Shown: in pieces, positions 24,720 through 31,682 of the stretch
How positions within the stretch are numbered: position 1 is the stretch's first letter
How the letters are laid out: each line of letters begins with the position of its first letter
Source of the DNA: Halovenus halobia
GTDB taxonomy: Archaea > Halobacteriota > Halobacteria > Halobacteriales > Haloarculaceae
Assembly: GCF_051414135.1 (NCBI RefSeq)
Contig: NZ_JBLKOA010000001.1
Span: 248,001 to 312,000 of the forward strand
Reading direction: 5' to 3'
DNA: 64,000 bases
Position numbers and translations under genes: made by a program
Notes under the pieces: model-generated
Databases searched by the model: none
Told to the model about the DNA's origin: nothing
Seen by the model: the letters and a program-made list of their open reading frames with translations, nothing else

Positions 24720-25012
24720 GCCGTAGCAGCACGCTCGTCTGGGCTGGTGCGGCGCCTGCTCGCGGTGAATCTGTACGATTACCAGTGTGGCGCGAAGGCG
24801 ATCACGGCAGCGGGCTGGGAGCGGGTCCGCCGGCACCGCTACGAGTTCGGCTTCGCCTGGGACGTGGAACTGGTTGCCATTGCCGGCCCGCTGGATCTTG
24901 ACGTGGCGGAGGTCTCCGTTCAGTGGCACGACCCGCCCGGCACGAGGGCTAGCCGGCTGACCGGAGCACACCGTTTGGGACGATGCCGGTCGTTAGTGTT
25001 CCGGGCGACACC
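24720..25012 (+). pseudogene. Remnant of a family 2 glycosyltransferase (C-terminal part)
   Basis: From about 24747 one frame reads VRRLLAVNLYDYQCGAKAIT, then YEFGFAWDVELVAIAGPLDL and VQWHDPPGTRASRLTGAH, which matches the C-terminal half of GT2 enzymes that load dolichyl phosphate (DYQCG(F/L)KA, FDVEL, DPPGS-like turns). The N-terminal half, with the nucleotide-sugar DxD site, is missing, and no start fits. The 75-bp direct repeat covers its last codons. The gap 24565-25164 has no other gene. Confidence 0.65.
24933..25007 (+). repeat. 75-bp direct repeat, right copy (core copy F)
   Basis: Same sequence as 13956-14030 with two mismatches. It is continuous in frame with the glycosyltransferase remnant on its left and ends with the core tagtgttccgggcg (24994-25007). 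Together with the left copy it encloses 10.9 kb (14031-24932) that contains the toxin-antitoxin, metal-resistance and other accessory genes. Confidence 0.85.
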
Positions 25013-25164
25013 ACCGCTCCGGGAGAGAATTCTTAATTATTCGTATGTTGAGACAGTTCAGCTGGGGTTAGACGGGATGACGGCGCACAACGCCTCCGCC
25101 AAAGAAGGTGTTCAGTTTGGTATTTCGGGCTCTTTCCACGGTGTGTCGCTTCGGTGGATGCTTC

Positions 25165-25977
25165 TTACCCGTGGTGACCGTCCTCGGTGGACGTGTCTTC
25201 GTCGTGATGACCGTCTTCAGTCGACGTTTCTTCGTCGTGATGACCGTCTTCAGTCGACGTTTCTTCGTCGTGGTGACCGTCTTCAGTCGACGTTTCTTCG
25301 TCGTGGTGACCGTCTTCAGTAGACGTGTCGTCGTCGTGACCCTCGCCCAGAATGTCCCGGACCATCGTGTTGAGTTCTTCCAGTTTCCCGTGCACTTTCT
25401 CGGGCTTGTCGGCAGGCATCGCCTGGAGGGCCCGCTGGTCTTCGAGATGGGGTTGCCCGACGATGACGGTGGCCACCATCCCGAACTGCTCGTGGGGGGT
25501 ACAGAGGTAGTGGTACACACCCTCGGTCTCGAAGGTGTGCTTGAACGTTTCACCTTCCGTCGACATCGTTCCGCTGTCCCAGCCCTCGGTCCCTTCGGGG
25601 ACGAGTCGCGGTTGGTCGTTGCCGGGGTGGTACGCAGTCGCGGTGTGGCTACCGCTTTCGAGTCGCCACGTGACCGTTCCACCTGGCTCGACCCACGTCA
25701 CGTGGGGGTCGAAGTGGTACTCGGCCGACCCTTCCTGACCCACCGTGTTGATCGCCACCTCGCGGGACGCTTTTGGTTCGCTCACCGTGTCGTGACCGTG
25801 GCCTTCTTCTCCGTGACCGGAGTGGTCGTCCCCCTCGGACTCGTGGTCCGTGGGAGTGTCATCTGTCGGCTGTTGCTCTGACTCGGTCGGAGCGCCGGTA
25901 CAGCCAGCCAGTCCAACGACAGCAAGACCGGCAGTTCCTTCGAGCAATCGCCGTCGAGTAACTTGTTTTTGACTCAT
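25165..25977 (-). CDS. Halocyanin-like blue copper lipoprotein with His-rich repeats
   Basis: 270 residues from ATG 25977. TRRRLLEGTAGLAVVGLAGC combines a twin-arginine-like signal with a lipobox (Cys26), so export and membrane anchoring are likely. An acidic/His linker follows, then a plastocyanin fold with probable Cu ligands His111 (GSHTATAYH), Cys159 and His162 (YLCTPHEQFGM) and Met167. The C-terminus from ~213 carries five 11-residue repeats (EETSTEDGHHD). Likely an electron carrier or copper-binding surface protein. Confidence 0.88.
   Translation of the reverse strand: MSQKQVTRRRLLEGTAGLAVVGLAGCTGAPTESEQQPTDDTPTDHESEGDDHSGHGEEGHGHDTVSEPKASREVAINTVGQEGSAEYHFDPHVTWVEPGGTVTWRLESGSHTATAYHPGNDQPRLVPEGTEGWDSGTMSTEGETFKHTFETEGVYHYLCTPHEQFGMVATVIVGQPHLEDQRALQAMPADKPEKVHGKLEELNTMVRDILGEGHDDDTSTEDGHHDEETSTEDGHHDEETSTEDGHHDEETSTEDGHHDEDTSTEDGHHG
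25171..25335 (-). repeat. Five tandem 33-bp units inside the halocyanin gene
   Basis: Units start at 25171, 25204, 25237, 25270 and 25303, each close to gtggtgaccgtcttcagtcg plus acgtttcttcgtc. They encode the STEDGHHDEET-type repeat at the protein C-terminus. The three central units are almost identical, suggesting recent copy-number change by slippage or recombination. This is a coding repeat, not a CRISPR array. Confidence 0.9.
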
Positions 25978-26108
25978 AGCACAGGTCACCTCACATATGG
26001 AGGTAGGACGACCGAGATAATAGACAGGCTCCCTGTTTTGCACGCGACGCAAACCTGCTTCTTATCTAAGTACCCTGAAGTACGTAGTGCATATTGCGAG
26101 GAACAGCT

Positions 26109-26459
26109 GTGCCCACTACCGACCGCTCTGACGAGCTCCTGGAACTGCTCGGTCAGGAGCGGGTCCGGCAAATCCTGTCGGCGGCCAGCCGTGAACCCAG
26201 GTCGGCGAAAGAACTCAGCGAGGAGTGTGACGTTGCCCTTTCGACCATCTATCGACAGGTCGAAGACATGGTCGAGAGCGAACTGCTCGTTGAGCGGACA
26301 CAGCTCGAATCAGACGGGAGCCACCACAGCGTCTACGAGGCGAACATCGACCACCTCGACGTCGACATCGAGGACGGGACAATAGACGTGAGCGTCCACG
26401 TTCGTGAAGACCCCGCCCAGCGGTTCTCGCGCATCTGGAGCGACATCCGGGAGAGTTGA
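26109..26459 (+). CDS. ArsR-like HTH regulator
   Basis: 116 residues from GTG 26109 (MPTTDRSDELLELLGQERVR); a TTG at 26094 is the only upstream alternative. Helix-turn-helix: SAKELSEECDVALSTIYRQV, then a wing with ESDGSHHSVYEANID. The C-terminal part repeats acidic beta strands (LDVDIEDGTIDVSVHV). It heads a three-gene cluster with two related membrane proteins (spacing 7 bp, then a 4-bp overlap). It is divergent from the halocyanin gene. Confidence 0.82.
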   Translation: MPTTDRSDELLELLGQERVRQILSAASREPRSAKELSEECDVALSTIYRQVEDMVESELLVERTQLESDGSHHSVYEANIDHLDVDIEDGTIDVSVHVREDPAQRFSRIWSDIRES

Positions 26460-26466
26460 ACACACC

Positions 26467-26766
26467 ATGCACATCGAACTCGTAATCGCGAAGCTCGTCA
26501 CGGTCGGATTAGGACTGTTGATAACGTACCAGGCGTACAAGGGATATCGAACGTACGGGAGCGAGCCGATGCTCTACGTCGCTGTTGGCTTCCTGTTCAT
26601 CAGCGTCGGGTCCGTCATCGAGGGGGTTCTCTTCGATGTCGTCGGCTTGTCGATATTCCTGTCGGGGACCATCCAGACTGCTATCGTCGCGGTCGGGATG
26701 CTCGTCATTCTGTACTCCCTGTACGGCCAAATCCCACAGCAGGGGACGGGGGACGAGGGCCGATGA
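26467..26766 (+). CDS. Small membrane protein (DUF7521-like), first paralogue
   Basis: 99 residues, three hydrophobic spans (LVIAKLVTVGLGLLITYQAY, LYVAVGFLFISVGSVIEGVL, TIQTAIVAVGMLVILYSLYG). The pattern matches the next gene (AYKGYRTY versus ARAYRREKTRY; GSVIEGVLF versus GVLIEGVLY), so they are paralogues that may pair in the membrane. Its stop overlaps the next start (ATGA). Family name from memory; function unknown. Confidence 0.7.
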   Translation: MHIELVIAKLVTVGLGLLITYQAYKGYRTYGSEPMLYVAVGFLFISVGSVIEGVLFDVVGLSIFLSGTIQTAIVAVGMLVILYSLYGQIPQQGTGDEGR

Positions 26767-27038
26767 CCGCACACTGGGAGCTCGCGCTCATTCTCGTTCG
26801 TATCCTCTTGCTCGTGATGGGGCTCGCGACGACAGCAATCAGCGCTCGGGCCTACCGCCGAGAGAAAACTCGATATCTCCGTGACGCGACGATTGGCTTC
26901 GGATTCATCACGCTCGGTGTCCTCATCGAAGGAGTGCTGTACCAGCTTACCAGATTGACGCTCACGCAGGTCCACATCGCAGAATCTGTGGCGCTTGTCG
27001 TCGGTCTGGGTGTGCTTCTCCGTTCGTTTATCGAGTAG
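26763..27038 (+). CDS. Small membrane protein (DUF7521-like), second paralogue
   Basis: 91 residues with spans at about 7-28 (LALILVRILLLVMGLATTAI), 43-60 (GFGFITLGVLIEGVLYQL) and 70-88. It shares the span layout and the x-IEGVL motif with the preceding gene. Translation is probably coupled to it through the 4-bp overlap. The upstream HTH gene suggests joint regulation. Confidence 0.7.
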   Translation: MTAHWELALILVRILLLVMGLATTAISARAYRREKTRYLRDATIGFGFITLGVLIEGVLYQLTRLTLTQVHIAESVALVVGLGVLLRSFIE

Positions 27039-27105
27039 CTGGGCCGTCGGCGTTCGATTGTGGCGGTGTCCTCGAACGACACTGTCTCTACGCTCCTGAA
27101 TTCCT

Positions 27106-27837
27106 TCACTCCGGGTCCGGAGATAGCGAAACGAACTCCAACCCACGTCGGTCGAGCAATTCCTGTGCTCTGTCTGTCACTGACGGTGCGACGAGAATTC
27201 CTCTCACTGTGCGCTCTGCGTGGAGTTCCGACCCGAGTGCCTCCACGTATCGGTTGAGTTGGCTCACAGCGTCCGGTCCGACACGGCGACGCTTCAGTTC
27301 GACCACCACGGCACTGTCGTCGCTGTCAGTTCCGTAGATATCGACCGCACCCGCCGACGTGTCTCGTTCGGTCGCCCGTGGCTCGAAGCCCGGTTCGAGG
27401 AGGTCGGGGCTGTCGAGAATCCGCTCGCGCAGGTCCTCTTCGGTACCAGTGACGGTCACGTCGCGCTCGCCGCTGCCGTCGTAGGTGACAATCTGGTCGA
27501 CCGTCTCGAACACCACCAGCAACTGCTCTTCTGGATTCGAGCGGACACTCTCGACGTGGAGGCGGTCCTCGACGATGTAGCCGTCGTGGGTACAGCCCGG
27601 CGGTTGCCAGTTGACCGGTTTCTGGCCGCTGTCGGTGTGGACCAGCACCGTCCCGTCGGGTTTGAGGACGACCAGTCGGTTACCCCAGTCCAGCGAACTC
27701 GCCGCACGGCCGTCGTATTCGACGCGACAGCGGCCGAACATCGTCGTGAGGCGCTCGGCCTGGATACCGGCTTCGAGTACCTCCAGCGCCGCCGCCGCCG
27801 TCGGCGCTGTTTTGGCCTGTAATCCCTGCTCAGTCAC
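27106..27837 (-). CDS. nucS: Endonuclease NucS
   Basis: 243 residues from GTG 27837 (M(V)TEQGLQAKTAPTAAAALE). The N-terminal DNA-binding domain shows FGRCRVEYDGRAASSLDWGN and LKPDGTVLVHTDSGQKPVNW; the C-terminal nuclease domain has AVDIYGTDSDDSAVVVELKR, carrying the D-ExK catalytic signature, and QLNRYVEAL. NucS/EndoMS cleaves mismatched or branched DNA in archaea and actinobacteria. The length matches the family's ~230-250 residues; a longer upstream extension is not credible. Confidence 0.92.
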   Translation of the reverse strand: MTEQGLQAKTAPTAAAALEVLEAGIQAERLTTMFGRCRVEYDGRAASSLDWGNRLVVLKPDGTVLVHTDSGQKPVNWQPPGCTHDGYIVEDRLHVESVRSNPEEQLLVVFETVDQIVTYDGSGERDVTVTGTEEDLRERILDSPDLLEPGFEPRATERDTSAGAVDIYGTDSDDSAVVVELKRRRVGPDAVSQLNRYVEALGSELHAERTVRGILVAPSVTDRAQELLDRRGLEFVSLSPDPE

Positions 27838-27884
27838 AGCTACTCTTCCGGCGTGAACCGATATGTGACTGGCGATTCTGGCGC

Positions 27885-28394
27885 TCACGTCTCCGGGTCG
27901 CCGAGCAGGTGTCGCGCACTCGTAGAGACGTGTTCGATTCGCGCTCGAAAACGAGCCAGCAGTCGCTTCTGTGCTGTCGTCGCGTCGATGTTCCCACACT
28001 CGATTGCCTCCCCGAAATGGGCCTTCTCGAACCGGAGTCGACGGCGAAGTCGGTTGTACTCTCTGACTGAATCCACTCGGAGGAGGACGCCACAGTTGGC
28101 TGGCGTCCTGTCATGCTTACCCGCTGGGACGCCTGTCCAGACCGGGAGGTATGCTGTGACCTCTGGACCAGCGCACTCGACGCAGAGGTCGAGCGTCAGA
28201 TACGAGAGGTCATCGAGGAGGTCTTCGCAGTGCCATCGGCTACACGTGGTCCAGGTGTCGTCCCGTAGCAATTTGGCGATGGCGTCTCCCTCGCTTACGG
28301 CCCGGAGCAGGCGTTCGGTATCGGCGAACTGTGACCGGAAGCACTCGTAGCGACCGTCTCGGTGGCGCTTCGCCAGCAAGACGCGTTCGCTCAC
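27885..28394 (-). CDS. Conserved haloarchaeal protein (possibly DUF6735-like)
   Basis: 169 residues. The opening MSERVLLAKRHRDGRYECFR resembles DUF6735 proteins that begin with a strand then xGxYN/C-like residues. Cys pairs in LDLCVECAGPEVTAYLPVW and a helical basic C-terminus (ARFRARIEHVSTSARHLLGD) are visible. No catalytic motif is recognised. Same strand as nucS, 47 bp upstream of its start. Confidence 0.6.
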   Translation of the reverse strand: MSERVLLAKRHRDGRYECFRSQFADTERLLRAVSEGDAIAKLLRDDTWTTCSRWHCEDLLDDLSYLTLDLCVECAGPEVTAYLPVWTGVPAGKHDRTPANCGVLLRVDSVREYNRLRRRLRFEKAHFGEAIECGNIDATTAQKRLLARFRARIEHVSTSARHLLGDPET

Positions 28395-28455
28395 GGACGC
28401 CCTCCGTCGAAACTCATGGGCCGCCTGGTCGGCCCTTCACAGAAAAAGCCGTGGG

Positions 28456-28626
28456 TTATCTCGGTCGCTGTCCGGCTCCGAACAGCCGCAGTACACCGAT
28501 AACGATCAGAGCAAAGGGGAGAATTGGCAAGAAGAGCAGTCCAATCGTAATCGCAATCACCCAGCCGATTACGCTCATCCCGCCCTTGCTGCCGTACTCG
28601 CGTTGGGGGGTCACGGTGTCAGTCAT
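28456..28626 (-). CDS. Short membrane protein, unknown
   Basis: 56 residues from ATG 28626 (MTDTVTPQREYGSKGGMSVI). A hydrophilic N-terminus precedes a long hydrophobic segment, GWVIAITIGLLFLPILPFAL, and the tail RLFGAGQRPR. It is the kind of short haloarchaeal membrane protein with conserved REYGSKGG-like start; function unknown. Divergent from the large PH/TPR protein gene. Confidence 0.6.
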   Translation of the reverse strand: MTDTVTPQREYGSKGGMSVIGWVIAITIGLLFLPILPFALIVIGVLRLFGAGQRPR

Positions 28627-28718
28627 AGCTGTCAGTACTCCGGCCGGTCCAAAGAGCGTGTCGACTCGTTTGCCGAAGTATTTACTGTGCCCCACGGAGA
28701 AGAGTAGCCAAACCGGGT

Positions 28719-30728
28719 ATGGGTACGATAATCGACCTCACCGACGGACAGGACCACGACGTGTTACACACGACAGCAGCGGACGGGCTGTTCGGCGGCA
28801 CGTATCTCGACGGCCAGCCCCTCGAGACGTACCTCGAACCGGACGAACAGCCCGCCTACGTCCTCCAGAACAAGAAATCGGGCCTCGAAATCGACGGCCA
28901 ATCCAGCCGAACGCTCAAACCCGAGGGTGACTTTCAGGCATTTGCCCTCGTAACTGACCTCCGCGTCCTCTTTGTCGTCGGACAGGCGGGCGGTGACGAG
29001 TCGCTTTCGCTCGCTCTCGAAGATATCGTCGAAACGACTGCCGACAGCGGCATCCGGACGAGCACGCTCACAATCGAGACGCTCGAGGGCGAGCAATGGT
29101 CGTTCCCGTGTTCGGACGACCCGACGGCTGTCGCGACCCATATCGAAAATTCGGCACAGGTGTGGGCCAACGCCGCCCGGTTACTCGACGACGTCGAGGC
29201 GGCGCTGGGCAGCGCGGGAGACCGACTCAGCCAGGGGGAACTCGAGACCGCTCGTGAGGGTATTGACGGCCTACAAGAAACTATCGAGACTGCGACAACC
29301 AGAATTCAGGAAGTCGGTCCCGCCGCCCACGCCCAGATTGCAGACCGCGCGGCGGAGTTACGCTCCTGGCTCACTGCGCTTGAACGGCAACTGATCGCCA
29401 GTGACGGGGCTCGCGCTCACGCTCGCGCTCACGAGGCGTGGCAGGCAAGCGAGTACGAGTCAGCCGCGACGTCGTACGACCGAGCAATCAAACACTACCA
29501 GACGGCGCTCGATGTCGAGGGCTCGACACCAACGTCAGAGACGCTCTGGAGTCGGCTCCGGGCCGGGGCTGCCGAGCGCGAACTGCTCAGGGTCGGGCCG
29601 CTGGTCGACGCCGACACCGCCCGCAGACGTGCGCTCGCGCTTGCCGACCCAGAGGACGCCGCCGGTGAGTGGGAGCGCGCACTGGACCTGTACCGCGACT
29701 TGCTTGGACTCGACTGGGGGAAGACCGAGGATGGATTCGTCGCCAACCACGACCTTATTCGCGAGCAGACGAACGATATCGCCGACGACGCCATCGGCGA
29801 CCACTACGAGGCGGGGGTCGAGTGGCTCCGGTCGGGCGACAAACTCGCCGTACAAGACAGACAGACACAGGCAACACAGGTCTACGAGCGAGCGACAGAA
29901 CAGTTCCAGCACGCCCACAACCTCGCCACAGAGATCCGCCCCGACCGCTTGTCGGAGGTCGAAACTGCGATTGCGGCGGCTGAAGACCGTCTCGATGGTA
30001 CCCGTCCGACAGACACTGTTCCAAACGACCCGATTGCCTTCGAGCCGAGTGAGGACACGGGCGACGAACTCCCCGAAGACGAGAGCCCGGTCGAGGACGG
30101 AATCGAGGGCCTCTCGTTTCACGATTCTATGTCGACAGCAGCACAGCGCGACGACTTTTCAGCGGACCCAGACAAGTCGCCGCAGTTCGAGTCCTCGAGC
30201 TCAGAGTCAACATCGGTTCTCGACCAGATTCAGGCACAGAAGCGGGCGTCGACAGACACCACCAACGACGCTGACGCCCCAGAGGCTACAGACGCTGACA
30301 CTGACACAGCAGCCGCCGACATCCCCCTCGAGGAACTCCAAGAACGTCTCGAAGCGCTGGATGGAGAGACACTCCGGGACCTCGTCGCGCGCCTCTGGGA
30401 CGCGAATGGCTGGACAACCTCCGTTGTCGACGGGGCTGGTGACGCTGTCTACGATGTTGTGGCGATGGCCGAGGAGAGCAACGACCGGGCATTGTTGTGG
30501 GTCGTCGAGTCTGGGGCCGGCCCAGTTGACAGGACGGTTCTCGACCAGTGCGAGGCGGCGACGCAGAACAGTTCGCGAACTGACGAAGCAGTCGTCGTTA
30601 CGACGGCGTCGACGACACCGTCGGCGGAGTCAGCGGCCGAGCAGTCGGGCGTCTCCATTATCGGTCCAGCAGCGCTCGCCCGCCGACTGGACGCGGCGGG
30701 ACTGGCAGGCACTGTCCCGACGCGGTAA
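28719..30728 (+). CDS. Multidomain protein: PH-like, helical/TPR and Mrr-like domains
   Basis: 669 residues. N-terminal ~1-140 resembles a bacterial PH-like domain (VLQNKKSGLEIDG, FALVTDLRVLFVVG); 150-425 is helical with TPR-like units (EAWQASEYESAATSYDRAIK); 430-540 is an acidic linker; the C-terminal ~125 residues resemble the Mrr/restriction-endonuclease fold (LRDLVARLWDANGWTT, YDVVAMAEESNDRALLWVVE). The usual (E/Q)xK of Mrr is VES here, so nuclease activity is doubtful. A single gene, with no methylase beside it. Confidence 0.65.
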   Translation: MGTIIDLTDGQDHDVLHTTAADGLFGGTYLDGQPLETYLEPDEQPAYVLQNKKSGLEIDGQSSRTLKPEGDFQAFALVTDLRVLFVVGQAGGDESLSLALEDIVETTADSGIRTSTLTIETLEGEQWSFPCSDDPTAVATHIENSAQVWANAARLLDDVEAALGSAGDRLSQGELETAREGIDGLQETIETATTRIQEVGPAAHAQIADRAAELRSWLTALERQLIASDGARAHARAHEAWQASEYESAATSYDRAIKHYQTALDVEGSTPTSETLWSRLRAGAAERELLRVGPLVDADTARRRALALADPEDAAGEWERALDLYRDLLGLDWGKTEDGFVANHDLIREQTNDIADDAIGDHYEAGVEWLRSGDKLAVQDRQTQATQVYERATEQFQHAHNLATEIRPDRLSEVETAIAAAEDRLDGTRPTDTVPNDPIAFEPSEDTGDELPEDESPVEDGIEGLSFHDSMSTAAQRDDFSADPDKSPQFESSSSESTSVLDQIQAQKRASTDTTNDADAPEATDADTDTAAADIPLEELQERLEALDGETLRDLVARLWDANGWTTSVVDGAGDAVYDVVAMAEESNDRALLWVVESGAGPVDRTVLDQCEAATQNSSRTDEAVVVTTASTTPSAESAAEQSGVSIIGPAALARRLDAAGLAGTVPTR

Positions 30729-30772
30729 TGAGCCCGCAAACTTAAGACGCTACCATTCCCGAGTACTGGTAC

Positions 30773-31351
30773 ATGGAGTACACGCTGGCGATCGAAAACA
30801 CGCCGGAGACGATTCCTGCCGGCACTGGGTTGTTGCTCTTGCACCCGAGCATCGGCGAAACCGACCGAATCGACACGCAGTTTCTCAAGACGGACACCGA
30901 CCACCTGCTCGTCATCTCGACACGGACGACCGCGCGCGAAGTCGAACAGAAACTCGAACACTACGAGGTTGATGAGGACAGCGCAACGATTCTCGACACG
31001 CTCTCGGTCGAGCGGGGATACACCCGCCGCCAGAGCGACCACGTCAAGTACGTCACCACGCCAGAGGACCTCGACGCAATCATCGAAGAGACTCGCAAGT
31101 TCCTTGATTCCCGCGAAGGCAAACTACGCGTAAGCCTCGATTCCATCACCGAGATGATCTACTACGCCGACGAAGAGCAGGCCCGCGAGGCGGTCGCCGA
31201 GATTCTCGACCTGTTGGACGAATACGACGCTGTTGGGCTGTTCCACCTCGCCCAGGGCGTCCACGACGACGACGTTCGGGACTCGTTCAGCGAGTTGTTC
31301 GACGGCGTTATCGACCTCGACGAGTCCGGAACTGTTTCGTCCTCGCTGTGA
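30773..31351 (+). CDS. Conserved haloarchaeal protein, RecA/KaiC-like fold without P-loop
   Basis: 192 residues. The strand-helix pattern (GTGLLLLHPSIGETDRIDTQ, HLLVISTRTTAREVEQKLEH, LRVSLDSITEMIYYADEEQA, DAVGLFHLAQGVHDDD) follows RecA/RAD55-type ATPases, but no Walker A GxxxxGK(S/T) is present. I believe this is the haloarchaeal DUF7090 family (name from memory). It sits 44 bp after the Mrr-like gene and may be co-transcribed. Confidence 0.65.
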   Translation: MEYTLAIENTPETIPAGTGLLLLHPSIGETDRIDTQFLKTDTDHLLVISTRTTAREVEQKLEHYEVDEDSATILDTLSVERGYTRRQSDHVKYVTTPEDLDAIIEETRKFLDSREGKLRVSLDSITEMIYYADEEQAREAVAEILDLLDEYDAVGLFHLAQGVHDDDVRDSFSELFDGVIDLDESGTVSSSL

Positions 31352-31409
31352 GGGCACAATTTGGCTGAGCACCAACCATTATTACGACGCGGCCATACTG
31401 GTACTCTGT

Positions 31410-31568
31410 ATGCCGGAATGTCAGAACTGCGGTGCGTTTGTGACGGCGGATTACGCACGAGTATTCACACCGAACGGGATCGACAAGCCGCGTGTGTGTC
31501 CACAGTGTGAAGACAAAATCCGGGACGGTGCCGATGTGCGCCAGGCCCGGTCCACGCGGCGGGGGTAA
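31410..31568 (+). CDS. Small zinc-ribbon-like protein
   Basis: 52 residues: MPECQNCGAFVTADYARVFT ... VCPQCEDKI. Two CxxC pairs (Cys4/Cys7 and Cys30/Cys33) make a zinc ribbon very likely. The C-terminus is basic (RQARSTRRG), consistent with nucleic-acid contact. It resembles the small DUF7563-type haloarchaeal family (name from memory). It is below the usual size for ORF finders but has good coding pattern. Confidence 0.75.
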   Translation: MPECQNCGAFVTADYARVFTPNGIDKPRVCPQCEDKIRDGADVRQARSTRRG

Positions 31569-31682
31569 TAGCGGACCGCTTTCCACGTTTTTGCCTTTTC
31601 GACACCTCTGATTGTCAACGTATAGCCACTGTAGGCTTGCCTGTCAACAACCCACTTCTGAGTCGCCCGTGACCCGCTCAGA

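Noticed and set aside
24680..24901. Plus-strand frame at the glycosyltransferase remnant
   Set aside because: The frame beginning near 24747 matches GT2 motifs (DYQCG, FAWDVEL); this one is its shifted shadow.
14031..24932. Whole island as a provirus or plasmid integration
   Set aside because: No integrase, capsid, replication or tRNA attachment site is seen; gene content and internal repeats fit a cassette mosaic better.
25171..25335. Regular 33-bp tandem repeats, considered as a CRISPR array
   Set aside because: Units are contiguous without spacers and encode in-frame protein repeats of the halocyanin-like gene.
28719..30728. Active type IV restriction enzyme
   Set aside because: The Mrr-like domain lacks the (E/Q)xK lysine at the expected place, so activity is not claimed.
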